Below, in pieces: positions 12,601 through 23,662 of a stretch of DNA of 64,000 nt. Origin of the DNA: Hyphochytrium catenoides (taxonomy: Eukaryota; Sar; Hyphochytriomycetes; Hyphochytriales; Hyphochytriaceae); the NCBI GenBank assembly GCA_900088475.1, contig FLMG01001570.1, positions 125,030 through 189,029 of the forward strand, given 5' to 3'. Both the position numbers and the translations under genes were made by a program. Within the stretch, counting starts at the first letter, position 1. Each line of letters begins with the position of its first letter. The notes beneath the pieces were generated by a model, which did not search any database, was not told the DNA's origin, and worked only from the letters and a program-made list of their open reading frames with translations.

Positions 12601-15600
12601 CTATCTATCTCCCTCTGTCTCGTCCGACCTTCCCCGCTTGACATCTGCTCACTGTCTCTTCCCTTCCTCCTCCCTGTTTCCTGATGGGAGGAGGGTTCGT
12701 AGGAGGAAGGTTAGATCTTGTCCTACGACTGCCGGGAGTTACTATTAGGCGATAGAGAGGAATGTGTGAGGGTGAGAGCCCACCCAACTGTATTACTACT
12801 GCTGCGCACTTCGGAGAGGAGGATGAACCTTCTTCAAAAGGAGAGTGAGGCTGAGGACTATCTGGGCCTGAAGGTACTGTGATTATATATGTATGAGGAA
12901 AGGGTGGAGGTAAGCAGAGTGGGTTTGAGGGCTCATTTGTGTGAGTATTTCCTGGATAGTTCATTGAAGCTTTGGGATTTTACTTCAGCAATGTTTCCGG
13001 AAGTAGAACTCTAATCAGTACTGAAAGATTCCCTGACGCATTATCTTTCCTTCACTACCAAAAACCATTGCAGGAAATTTCTTGCCATAAAGATCGCTTG
13101 ACCTACTACTACAAGTCCTGAGCCTCTGCATAAGGCCTATAAGCAAACGTGACCGCCACATTTCTCATATTAATACTGACCGAAAGGCGCCAAGCTGGAG
13201 TGAAGGCTTTATAGTTCATGAATGTTAGCTGTCTTTTGAAGGCAATGAAACTGCCTGAGTTTCCGAAGAGATTTAGAAAGATAGATAGAAGACACAGAGC
13301 CAACAAATCGGGCAGACAGAGGTCATTGAAGCAAGTTATTAAGATGGGCAGTCGCCGAGGTGTAGAATTACTCTCAAGGCCAAGAGATGCGGACTGGACA
13401 GGAAAAAATGGACGCTCTATTCTTGAAAACAGTCATACAGGTGAGTGTAGGACGAGCTGTCAACTGCGTCTCCTCGTCCGGTTCGTAGGGTTTCAAACCC
13501 TGCCGATCCCCATCCTTCTTACACCCACTGGTGAAGTATGATGATTACGAGTTAAATCCTTGGTATTATTAACTTACATTCCAAGGCAAGGAAGCGCGGA
13601 TACATTGCCTTCTTGTTGGATCTTCTCTTCTGGATCCGTCCTCATCGTAGGCAAGGAACCACGATATGTACCAGGAAGGGATCGCGTCGCATATCCAGCC
13701 TCAAGTTTTTATACCCAGACTTGTTCTGATGAGCCTGGGAACTCTTCTTGCTAAATTCAGGGCCCCGATATTGCTCTAATCAGTAGAAATGATCCTTGTC
13801 AAAGCACACTCTTTCTAGCGCAGCACCACAAAGACATAAGCATAGGTCGGTCCTTAGATGGGCCATTGACCATGAGGCAGACTTTTATAGAGTACCTGTA
13901 GTGACACAGGTGGATCTTGCTCTATGGTCTTAGGGAAATGTTGGTCCGTCCACCGTTCTTAACTTGATGGCTCCGATTAAGTGATTTGAATCTTTCTAGA
14001 TCAAGAGCTTGGTTGGCAAATTGCTGGGCTTGAAGCTGAGCGTGCCGAACCCTTCCCTGGCACGTAGTACCGTACCTGTGCGAAGCGGGTACTTTCGTGG
14101 AAAGGAACGGGTCACGGGTCATGGCATTACCTTATTTTAGAGAGTTGCAGCTTGGAGGACATCACGTAGCGAGTACCCACATCATCTGAGCGGCTGATGA
14201 TTGGGAGAGTCACTAGAAGCATCTGTCTAGAAGGCAGGTTCCTTCTCTCCCAAAATCAAGGCATATGATGATGGACATTTTTTGTTCATGAACACTCTCT
14301 TAGCGCAAACGATCACCTCATACATAGATGAACTGTTACCCCTATTACTGACCCGGAGAAAAGGACAAACCACACGTGAAGACTGAGTGTCCTTGGCCAT
14401 TTTGGAGTAAGGCATAATGTGAGTCTTAAGACCTATATGCCGCCTCTCAGGTTAGAGTAGTCTCTGCGCACAAATCATCCCCCTTCTCTTGGCTGACGAT
14501 GTTAGTCTCTTGTTGGTTCTAACTTGTGTAGGTATCCAAAATGTGGCAAGATGGGCGACACATTCTGTCTGAGCACAGTGTCATCCTGGAGTTCGAGGGC
14601 AGTGCAACTGCAGAAGAGCCATTACTCATTGAGGATGGTCTACAAGAAGTTCACTTCGCCCTCGTAGATCTGCAGTGATGATGCTGTAGCGTAGTATTCC
14701 GAAAGATATAGACTTCTTCGTTTGGCTCACTTTCTACCCTTCAAACAAGTTCTCAATGAGACCACCAAGCTCTAGACAATGGATCAGTTTGTGCTTAGGG
14801 TCATCATGGCAATAACTTCGTTGTCATTGGATCTCGACTCGATAGTAGGTTCAAGCAAGCAAAGCCCTATCATTTTTCCTCCTTCAATAATGGAATAAAA
14901 AAAAGCATTTTAAGGGTAAATCTCCTGGAGAGTGTGACTTCTGGCACTGTTGCACCAGGATCTTTCCAATAGTGTAGTGGTCCTGATTGCTGCTGGGTTG
15001 GACAAACAACCATGAAGTTCTCAAACAATCACAGGTAGGTTGTTGTTTGGGTCAAAGTAGTATGTTATCTTGTGCCTATTATAGCGAATCCTAGAAGATG
15101 ACTTATTAGTGAACTGCTCCGTCAAGAAGGTTGCCATCATCACCTCCTCGTCCTTCATCAAAGTCGAAGATCAACCTTTCATCTCCACTCACAGCAGCTT
15201 AATTCAGATCACAGCCAATAGGTTTGCGTCAATCCAGCCATGATCATCCATAAGTGAAGTGGAGCATAAATCTTCATAGAGTTTTGCGCGCTGTTCCTTA
15301 TCCCCTGTCACAAGCTCCGCCAACTCTTGCTTTTTCTCTACTGGTATTATCTTCCTTTCTTTTCTGTCCAAACTGCTTCCGAAGTGATGGAATTAGGGAC
15401 ATCATCATGCCCTTTGTCCGGTTTCCCTCTTCGATTGGAACTGCCTTGCATTTCTGCCTCCGTTAAAATGGTTCTTTCAATAAAACTTCAAACTCATTCT
15501 TCTTTCCTTTTGCGCTTTCCTTTCCTCGATATACTTCCGCTAATCTCCGATGATGCCGCAACCTAATCATTATTCTCGTCCACGGTAATAAACAACTCCT

Positions 15601-16414
15601 TCTTCAAGACCTCCAGCCGCTCCAAACGCTAGTCTCTCATGGCGGCTCTTGATGAAACGTTGCGCTTCTCTGCCTTGAATGCAGGGCAAAGCTCCTCCAG
15701 ATAATAGCAAAGGATGCTACTTCTATCGGTCAAAGTACTACGGACTTTCAATCAGGTGACTTCCTCCGTTAGCACGAGTATCCATATTACCAATGATAGC
15801 CATTAGCAAGCTCTGACACCAGCCCTGGAACATGTGTGCTTTTATGATTGCTAGCTCTCTACAAGTAGCAGCCACCTGCTGCTGACCAGGCAGCTGGGGC
15901 GTGATGATGATTTATTTTGAGTACTACTTCGTAGCTGGTTTGGAGACCGCGAACTCTGCTAAGGAAAGCTTCACTTCTGATAGCTAATGTTTGGCGGTTT
16001 GGCGGAGCTGCTTCTGAAGGGACAAAGATTGGAAATCCAAGACAAAAACGAGGAGTCCACCAGCACGTCCGAAACAGGTTGGGTGGTACGCCTCCCACCC
16101 AGCCTTTGAGTGCTTTTTGAGTCGAACTTGGGAAAGTGGCAGAGGTACGAAGGTTTTTACAGGAGGAGATCTGGGAGGGATATATTTGAGGAGAGAGCTC
16201 GTTTCCACGGCAAAGCTGTGCTCCAAGCCCGTACAAGGCGATGAGTTGGGCATCGGAGGCGCTATCCTAAAGGAAAGCACGCGCACCACTGGCCCGATTG
16301 ACAGAGCTGCGATATCACAGGATAGACTGAAGTTGGGCTTGTGATCGTCGTCTGTAGATCAACGAACAGACAAGAAAAGACTCGACCGAAACCCCCACAG
16401 GAGCCTACTCAACT
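12601..16414. other. 3.8-kb stretch without a resolved gene; broken coding-like fragments
   Basis: No frame exceeds about 125 residues and none joins into a gene. Fragments that look coding: plus 13246-13440 (basic, KLPEFPKRFRKIDRR, ending at a gtgagtgt donor); plus 14001-14150 (SLVGKLLGLKLSVPNPSL after a ctttctag acceptor); minus 14415-14227 (SSMYEVIVCAKRVFMNKK); minus about 15060-14930, with residues like FDPNNNLPVIV followed by a stop; and minus about 15200-15110, with DFDEGRGGDDGNLLDGAV. Frames change strand and break repeatedly. This fits a decayed gene or mobile element, or an intron-dense gene I failed to assemble. No terminal repeats or target-site duplications were found by eye. Confidence 0.4.
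14532..14679 (+). other. Orphan exon-like fragment
   Basis: After a tgtgtag acceptor the plus strand reads VSKMWQDGRHILSEHS and continues open through an acidic stretch (LLIEDGLQEVHFALVDLQ) to a TGA. The composition is protein-like and the acceptor is good. I could not identify the partner exons upstream or a family. It may be the last exon of an unassembled gene or part of a decayed one. Confidence 0.25.
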
Positions 16415-17689
16415 ATGGGGGAGATCATATTGGATCCAGCTATTAGAAATTGGGTTGTCCTGCCTATGGTCCTCATCATGGTGCTGATCGGCCTGGGGCG
16501 CCATTACTTGTCAAAACTGATGGCTACAGAGAACGTGATGAAGGCAGACGAAGCTAGGAACATGTAGGCAGCTGAATGGCTGATAATGTAATGCTCCAAT
16601 CCTCTAAAGACATCGTAGGCAAACTCTTGGCCGGGCACAGAAGACCCGCATCAATGGCAGGTTTATAAACCCCACAGCTTTCGCCATGCGCAAGGTAAAA
16701 CCTCTTAAGTAAGGGATGATGTTTGGCTGAAGTTTTATTGGACTGCTTGTAGAACTACTTCACTGCGCGGAAAGGAGACGGGAAAGATGGCGGCAAGGGC
16801 GTCTTGCGCGAGAAGGTACGCTGAGGGTATCCGAACTCTGAGTTGTGCTTCCCTAACTTGCCTCGTTGTGCTCTGTCGAAAGGTTAAGGGTGGGCAGCCC
16901 AACCCAATGTCAAATCCCAACCAGATGACCGGAATGTTGAAAAATAACATGACTTTCATGATCCCAAACTTCGCGATGATGGGCTTGATCAGTATGTTTT
17001 TCTCAGGCTTCGTTCTAGGTGCGACTCAACTCCTACCGGGATGGTCTTCAGTGCCTCACTCTTTCTCTCGCTTCAGTTAAGATTCCATTCCCCCTAACTC
17101 ATAGGTTCAAGGCAATGCTCCAGCGAGGAATCGAATTAAGGTGAGTCTGTCCTTCATGCAGCTTCAGGCGTCTAAGCTGATAGAGCTTGTCTTAGTACCC
17201 TTGATGCTTCGTACGTATCATCCCTTTCTTGGTACTTCTTGGTGATGTTTGGCATGAGAGGATTTCTCACGATCCTCCTCGGAGAACAGACAGGTAAGGA
17301 AGATTGTCTAAGAAGTAGCCTTCATATGTTGATGCTTTTGCCGGTCCAGATAATGAAGAAGAAAAAATGATGCAGATGCAGATGGGCATGGCAGGAGGCG
17401 GTAACATGGCTTTTGATGCAGCTAAAGCTTTCAAGCAGGTGGGAGTCCGTACAGTGTCGGCGAGAACTTATCAACCAACTAACCCAGGTGTTATTAGGAG
17501 AGAGAAAGCCTCGAGCTTGAAGTTCATAGATGGGCTCTCGATGATATTGAGTATAAGCTTTTAGGGGAGAATGCGCCTGTGTCTGAGGGACCCACACCGT
17601 CATCAAAGGAAATGCTTCTGGAAGAGACAACAGAGACGCCATCAACTAAGCGGTCAAAGTTCTCTAAAACGAAGAAGTCGAAGGCCTAG
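16415..17689 (+). CDS. EMC3: ER membrane protein complex subunit 3 (EMC3), 8 exons
   Basis: Core subunit of the ER membrane complex, an insertase for tail-anchored and multipass proteins, of the YidC/Oxa1/Get1 superfamily. Exons: 16415-16563, 16619-16694, 16753-16815, 16883-17018, 17077-17140, 17196-17293, 17350-17438 and 17498-17689. The total of 867 nt in phase gives 288 residues, near the usual ~260. Visible hallmarks are DPAIRNWVVLPM before TM1, MTFMIPNFAMMGLISMFFSGFV (TM2 region), KIPFPLTHRFKAMLQRGIEL, TLDASYVSSLSWYFL and the Met-rich MMQMQMGMAGG segment before the C-terminal helix ERESLELEVHRWALDDIE. The tail is Thr/Lys-rich and ends KTKKSKA, more basic than in animals. The stop lies about 80 nt from the convergent TALE gene. 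Confidence 0.95.
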
Positions 17690-17767
17690 GCTATTAGAGA
17701 ATGCTATGGGCGAGTTGCGTTAAGACCTGTTCCGCATATATCGTTCTGTTTCCCCTGGTGAAGGAAC

Positions 17768-18728
17768 CTACGTGTCCTTTAACCTCTGCAAAACTGTAGA
17801 AACGGAGGCACTAGTCTTCCCTTCCTGCTGGGCATCTAATAGAGCCTTGACCTTCGGCCGCCATTCTCGCCCTCTGACGTTGATGAACCAATTGTTGACT
17901 TGATCTACCGTTATCGAGCACTGCTTTGCAAGCTGCAATTTCTCCTCTTCAGTGGGGTATGGATGGAGGTAATGGGCCCTAAGCCATGTCATAAGTGTCG
18001 CTCTGATCTCTTTCGAGAGATTTGGTCTCGTTTTTCTCTTGCTCTCTTGGGTAAGAGGCTTAGGTTGCTCCGCTGAGACCTTCGACGTAGAGGTAAGTGA
18101 GCGCTGGGCGGAGTCCATGTTGTCAGTTGCTCTCTTGGTATTTGCCAGAAACAGTGATTTTATCCCTTTTTGAAGCCTGTCCCGCTCCAAATGAGGGTCC
18201 CTCGGTCTAGATCTCGGTTCTGTTACCTCCGCCATGGCCACCTTACGATCGAAATCTTCCAAAAGAATGTCGACTTCCTTATAGAGCGCAGTCATTAGTG
18301 AAGAACTGTTTGGCGAGCCCACCATTGGCTGAAGCCTGCTCAACCTTCCACATGAGCCTTCGACTAGGACTTCTGGAGCTGACTTCCTAATCCACTCCCC
18401 TTCACGACCTGCAAAACGAGTGCACTACCGTTACAGGAACGAAGCCAACCTATTTCAGCAGACCCAACAGCTATAGGAAAGCCACTTAGCTGTCGATTGG
18501 ACCCAGAGCGCGATCTCGCGCTACTACTACGGGAACCAGGGACTGGACTTCCGCGGCTTCTCGAAAGACGCCATGATTGGATGTAGAAGGTTCAGGATTC
18601 AGAGCATCAGAAATAGTTGCTAAGTGTTTATTATGAAGAGGTGGTAACTCCTCGACAGCAAGGCTTCTTCCAGTATTATGGCCTTGATAATCGCCAGTTG
18701 TGCCCTGCCGCCTATTGGGAAGAGTCAT
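17768..18728 (-). CDS. TALE-class homeodomain transcription factor (left member of divergent pair)
   Basis: Two exons, 18728-18503 and 18408-17768, join in phase 1 and give 288 residues. The C-terminal homeodomain (about residues 198-260) has the TALE three-residue loop insertion seen as HYLHPYPTEEEKLQLAK, followed by the recognition helix VDQVNNWFINVRGREW. The WF-x-N-x-R core is intact. Upstream is a helical segment (SLMTALYKEVDILLEDFDRK) of a kind that could mediate dimerisation; I see no clear KNOX, BELL or MEIS box. The start ATG follows a possible acceptor (ttttacag), so an extra 5' exon is possible, but the one I tested gives a frame stop. The protein opens MTLPN, as does the divergent neighbour. 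A nuclear DNA-binding role follows from the family; its targets are unknown. Confidence 0.88.
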
Positions 18729-20291
18729 TGGTGTTTGCCAAGAAGTGCCACCTGTAAAACGAAGCAGCCTGTCAACGTGAGACTCATGTGCTTTGCAAGC
18801 AATAATATTACCTTATGCACAAAATGAAGACTTTCGGCGGTCGATGCTGACGCCCTTCTCTTGGTTGATACTGTAGCACAATGATGGTAGCAACAGAGGA
18901 TCCTCTTTTGTAAGAATGCCCTACGAATAGGAGTGCAGTGGCAAGGAAATCCAATCCGTCATCTTCGTTCGATAGATAAATGTACTTCGTGACTATGCGC
19001 GCTCTACCTTTATGGTTTACTCCACAAAGTACACGTACCCAGTCATAGGTTGCAGATCTGCACCCGCAGACTACGCAACTGTTGTATGAATGAAGCCAAA
19101 ACCAGGCCATTGCTCAGGAGAACCTGAACAATTGTGCCGCGCTTCCTCCTTTCAATTCCATTCTTTATAGTGGGAGAGAACGTTTATAATGGGACCGGTT
19201 TCGTTGATTGTCGAAGAAGAAGCAAGAACAGCAGGAGTCTTGAGTCACGAATAATCAGAGTGAGCGGCCAGGGGCCCACACATTACGCTACTAATTAGAA
19301 CTAGAAAGGCTGTCATGGACAGCTGAAGAAATGAGCAATGCGACAGGACATCATGACTCCAGCAAGCTGAAAGAAGCGTTAGGACTGCCGTCTTTGGCAC
19401 TCTGCTAGTACTCTGCTGGTACAAGGGAGGAGAAAGAAGAGAGCCGCGTTTTGTTGCTTCTGTGCTTTCCCCTAACTTCTTCCCTAGGGGGTTGTGGTGA
19501 TTACTCCTTCATTACAATTCCTAATCCGGTAGTTACTATTGTTATTGGAACTATCTCCGACAATTAGCAGCAAATAAAGTTCTGCTATCTGTAGAATGAC
19601 TTGTATGTTCTACAGTAGTCGTTCTGTGGTTCTACTCGTAGCACCAACAAAAATAAGCGAAATGGTAGTCGTTCTACAATTCGTCTGAATAGTGGACTTG
19701 CTTGTCACAACAACGCTTAAGAAGCGGGCGAAGCTGCCTGAGGCTCTCAAGTAAGAAGTAAGGCAGTCGTGGACTGGTCCTTGTAATACCGTCGGTTGTG
19801 GCTGTGAGGATGATGGCCTCGGATGCCAAGCTCGCCCGAAGGAGGAGAAGCCAGACGCAGTGAGGCAATAGTGGTACCGTGGAACTCTACCTCAAAAGAA
19901 GCCCTCGCGGTAGCGGAGGCTTCTAGTCTTTTATGTGGTCCAAATGGGCTACCACTAGGGGCTCAGAATGTCTGCGGCAAATGAGAAGCAGCATTGATAA
20001 ATATTCTTTCCTGTCCATGTTAATGCCTCATCTAGTGGATGGGCGGACGTTCAATGCCCCGTAATTGTTTGATAGGAAGCGCTACAGCTGCCTCGTAGAT
20101 CAAGCAGAGACTGAGAAGAAGTGGCCAGATGAAGAAACAAAAACAGCTGCTTCTGTTGACCTGGACCGTCTCGAAATCTCGATTTATGTGCCATCTGCAG
20201 GCAAAGCTCTTATAAGTTATAAGTATCTACCTAGCATCTTACATTACAGACGACATAAGGCCGAGGAGTGATTCCCTGAGGGCATCACCAA
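18729..20291. promoter_or_regulatory. Shared 1.56-kb intergenic region between divergent TALE homeobox genes
   Basis: The two homeobox start codons face away from each other across this region, so it should contain both promoters and 5' leaders. A minus-strand frame at 19110-18808 (ending PPKVFILCIR, then a gtaata donor) and a plus-strand frame at 20068-20271 look partly protein-like. They could be 5' exons of the two genes. The first cannot be joined to the left gene in frame. No TATA box or clear repeat stands out. The opposed layout permits co-regulation or mutually exclusive expression. Confidence 0.5.
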
Positions 20292-21663
20292 ATGACTTTG
20301 CCCAACAAAAGTCCTGTGCCCTACCAAAGTGATCGAGAAAGAGAGCAATCCGCCACTCTGAGGGAAGCTGCAAAGGAGGAGTCCATAAGCGTAGGCAGTG
20401 ATGTTGCGGCTTCAGGAAGAACCTTTTACGGGAGGTCAGGGCCCAGAAGGGAAGTCTGCTCGACTGCCTTAAAAGGGAATAGCATGGCATGTCATCTGGC
20501 CAAAGAGGCGATTGTTCTTCACGAACTGTTTGAAGAGCTTCTCTACTATAGGACTCTAGCCCTCGCGTTAACCATGCCAAGCGCTTTCAAAGACAAGGAG
20601 AGGCTTTCCAGGTCCAAACCAAAGCTGCTCTCCCAGAGCTTAGAGCAACTTTCATTTATAAGAACCTATATAGACGAGCTACGGGCCCAGATGGGTTGCG
20701 GCAAACGGCCGCAAGTAAAGCTTGGAACGAATCCAGAGTTAGACGCCTACATGCGCAACGTAATCAAGACGTTTAGCGACAGATGTCAGGGTGATGACGC
20801 TGTAAATTGCTCTAAGTTTGCCCATATACAGCAATTATTGGACCATTCTGCTGCTGAAACTAGGGGTGGAGATATAGGAATCGCAGACTTCCTCACAAGA
20901 CATAAGCAAGACAAATTCATCTCCGGCGACTCCCAGCTGACAACGTTTCAGCCCTGCGTTGACGATGATGATGTTAGCATACTCGACAGTTTGACTTCGT
21001 CAAGTGAGAGTGTGCTGCAGCCTGATCCACATGACTCCTTAAGGCTGGAGAAAGAGGCTAAGTTAACCCAACAATCAAGAACCCACTTAAAGTCTGCAGG
21101 AGGTGAGTACTCGCACAGCGCCAGATTGTCCTACGTATACGAACTGCTGCACAATCAGACTAAAAGCTTTTGAATCTACAGATCGTCAGTCCCAAGAACT
21201 GACCTATTCCGGAGGGGGCAGCCAAGGCATGCTTGTCATCACAGCGCCCAACAAGAGGCAACGCCTGCGGAGATCCTCTCTAGACATTTTGACGGCATGG
21301 TTTATGGCCCATATTGACCATCCTTACCCTACCCTACAGGAGCGGAAAAGGCTGGCCAAGGAGTGCGAGCTCTCAGTGCAGCAGATTCGTGACTGGTTCA
21401 CGAACATTCGTAAACGCCATTGGGGGCCTATCAAGGATGGCAAAAGAAAGCCACGGACACTTCTGGAGTACGTCTTTTATGCAAACCTTGAAGAGAAAAA
21501 GCAGCATCAGCGGCAAAAGCAAAGTAAGGTTAAAGGGAGTGGGTCTAACGGCGATAGTCAGCCAAACGGCACCCCATCAGCAACACCCAACAGACACAAC
21601 ACCCGCACTACTCTGCCACTGGAACTATGCGAGCTAGAGACCCTCTCGCTCTCCTATTCATAG
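20292..21663 (+). CDS. TALE-class homeodomain transcription factor with a possible KNOX-like motif (right member of divergent pair)
   Basis: Exon 1 (20292-21102) and exon 2 (21182-21663) are joined by a gtgagt...ctacag intron of 79 nt in phase 1, giving 430 residues. The homeodomain (about residues 294-357) includes WFMAHIDHPYPTLQERKRLA, where PYP marks the TALE loop, and QQIRDWFTNIRKRHWGP. Around residue 147, NPELDAYMRNVIKTFSD resembles the PELD-x-FM signature of plant and algal KNOX domains, and residues 65-135 are helical. After the homeodomain comes a Lys/Gln-rich segment (EEKKQHQRQKQ) and a Ser/Asn/Thr-rich tail. The homeodomain differs strongly from that of the left gene, so these are not recent copies, although both begin MTLPN. 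By family analogy this protein could heterodimerise with its neighbour; that is inference. Confidence 0.9.
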
Positions 21664-22322
21664 CAATAGAAGGGTAGAACATTCCTAATGACATGCCAGA
21701 CTGCCGTTGCTGCCACGGCAAAATATAAGCTACACTTCAGCCAACCAGCACCTGATATCTATACCAGCTCTTTCTCTTGCTGCAGAGACCATCCTTTGTT
21801 ACACTCGGTGATACCACTTACAGTCCATACTGACTAGTCTCTCATCCTGATAGACGGACATGCTGATCAAAGTTGCTACCTCTGTCAACAGTACACGATG
21901 ATACTACAGACCTTGAATGGAGCGGTCCACGAGCAAACCTGAAGCTCTCCTTTAAGCGAACCTCACTCCTCTGCCTCATCAGACCTTGAATAAGATGAGC
22001 ACACAGGAGCTTCATCAGCCGTGTCGCCTCCTCCAACTCATCCCATGAGCGGTGACATGATGGCCCAAACATGACCAGCAAAACACTGCTTTCATCTTCC
22101 CCTGTGTTCTATTACCGCGAGCTGTCGTTTTCTAGGTCTCTTCATATCTTCAGCGGCAGTAGTAATACCGCTATTCAAAGGGCTTTGACGGAGTTAATGC
22201 GTAATAGCACGAGTTCGGGCCGGGGTTTTTCTTACTTCAGGATCCTGACTGCTGCTGTAAGGTGTTTCTGACTCCTTTCTGACGCTGTCAACATCTCAAT
22301 CAACGCTGTTGCTCTTTTGCCT
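21664..22322. other. Intergenic sequence between the TALE gene and the TPI microsatellite
   Basis: About 660 nt with no supported gene. The short frames on both strands lack start, splice or family support. It should hold the 3' untranslated region of the homeobox gene and the distal promoter of TPI. Confidence 0.5.
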
Positions 22323-22424
22323 TCTCTCTCTCTCGCTCTCTCTCTCTCNNNNNNNNNNNNNNNNNNNNNNNNNNNNNNNNNNNNNNNNNNNTCTCTCTCT
22401 CTCTCTCTCTCTCTCGCTCTCTGA
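22323..22424 (+). repeat. (CT)n microsatellite containing a 43-base N gap
   Basis: A pyrimidine dinucleotide run with N from about 22349 to 22391 lies about 200 nt upstream of the TPI start codon. The N block is an assembly gap inside the repeat, so the true length is unknown. Protein frames crossing it contain X and are artefacts. As at the TMF-like gene, CT is on the coding strand of the gene downstream. Confidence 0.95.
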
Positions 22425-22624
22425 CTCCGCAGCCCCTCTCCCTTGTCCTTATGTAACAAAGACGTTGCTCCAAGGCTTGTTGTTTGTCAGATCTCTTCAA
22501 GCGCCATCGTTTGCGCATTGTCACCATTTCATAAATAGTCTCAGTCAGCCCTCTTGAGCTCAGTACTCTTTGCTCCCTTTGCAAGGTCTAGCTTCTGGAA
22601 AGCGCATTCTCCACGTCCGCAACG

Positions 22625-23662
22625 ATGCCACGAAAATCTCTTGTTGGAGGCAACTGGAAATGCGTAAGTGCCTGTCTCTTCCCGCTCGTTCCCCCCTCTC
22701 GCTCTCATATAATGGATCCGGATCCGGTTACTTTCTTTCTCTAGAACGGCTCCAGAAGCTCCGTGAAGGCATTGGTAGAGACCCTCAATAGCGAAGTGCC
22801 ACCTAGCAGCATTGACGTTGTGGTGGCTCCCACCTTCCTACACGTAGACTATGTCCTGCAGCACCTCAACAAGGAGTACCAGGTTGCACTTCAAAACGTC
22901 ACCCATGTCCACGACACCGGAGGAGCCTACACCGGAGAGATCACTGCGACGATTGCCAAGGGTAAGTTCGTCCAACTCAGCTTGTCAAATCTGCTGGCAG
23001 GCTCAAGAGAGTCCAACCCTGACGATCTGTATGGCGCGCTTTGCTTACCTCGCCGGATCTGTAGATTTCGGAGTAGGGTGGACTATCACTGGCCACTCTG
23101 AGCGCAGGGCCCTGATGAAGGAGAGTGATGAAGATGTCGCCAAGAAGACGAAGGTGGGAAATGCCTCGCTTTTGCCACCTGCTGCCGGCTGTTCTGTTTT
23201 CTTTTCCCTACATGTGCTGACTATTTCGTCTTCCTTGCCCGTTAGTATGCTCTCGATAAGGGCCTGAACGTCATTCTGTGCATTGGAGAGACGCTCCAGG
23301 AGCGTGAGGCCAACAAGACGATGGATGTACTGTACAGACAGATGACACCGGTCATCTCCACCCTCGCCGAGGAGGACTGGTCCCGGGTGGTAATCGCCTA
23401 TGAGCCTGTATGGGCTATTGGCACTGGCGTGGTAGCCACCACCCAGCAAGCGCAGGAGGTACATGGGGACCTCAGGAAATGGCTAGAGGCCCAGTTGTCC
23501 GCTGCGATTGCGAGCAATCTTCGGATTCTGTATGGAGGTTCCGTTAAGGGCTCGAACTCCAAGGAACTGATTGCGCAGGAAGATATTGACGGCTTCCTGG
23601 TTGGAGGAGCGTCTCTGACGGCTGACTTCTTGACCATCATCAAGAACTCTGCCGGTAATTAA
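22625..23662 (+). CDS. TPI: Triosephosphate isomerase, 4 exons
   Basis: Interconverts dihydroxyacetone phosphate and glyceraldehyde-3-phosphate in glycolysis. Exons 22625-22663, 22745-22961, 23065-23153 and 23246-23662 sum to 762 nt, giving 253 residues, the standard length. All catalytic groups are present: Lys12 in VGGNWKCNGS, His96 in ITGHSERR and Glu168 in [14 protein letters not shown], with flexible loop 6 (AIGTG) intact. Phosphate-binding motifs [11 protein letters not shown] and FLVGGAS are also present. The protein begins directly at the first beta strand, with no transit or signal peptide, so a cytosolic enzyme is expected. Some protists also carry organellar TPI or TPI-GAPDH fusions; this is neither. 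Confidence 0.97.

Noticed and set aside
12320-12964. Plus-strand 142-residue and minus-strand 119-residue frames, Ser/Pro-rich
   Set aside because: Low-complexity composition, opposite-strand mirror frames, no domain and no splice partners.
13480-13520. Possible tRNA T-arm-like string (gtttcaaaccctgcc)
   Set aside because: No matching acceptor stem, anticodon arm or A-box at the right spacing.
15859-16344. Frames upstream of EMC3 on both strands
   Set aside because: Non-ATG starts, mutually overlapping on opposite strands, no family resemblance; EMC3 begins cleanly at 16415.
18808-19110. Minus-strand 100-residue frame as first exon of the left TALE gene
   Set aside because: Its donor (after CATAAG) joins the next acceptor in a phase that gives a stop within about 15 codons, so the ATG at 18728 was kept.
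22232-22584. Frames with runs of X near 22.3 kb
   Set aside because: They cross an N gap within a CT repeat and have no other support.
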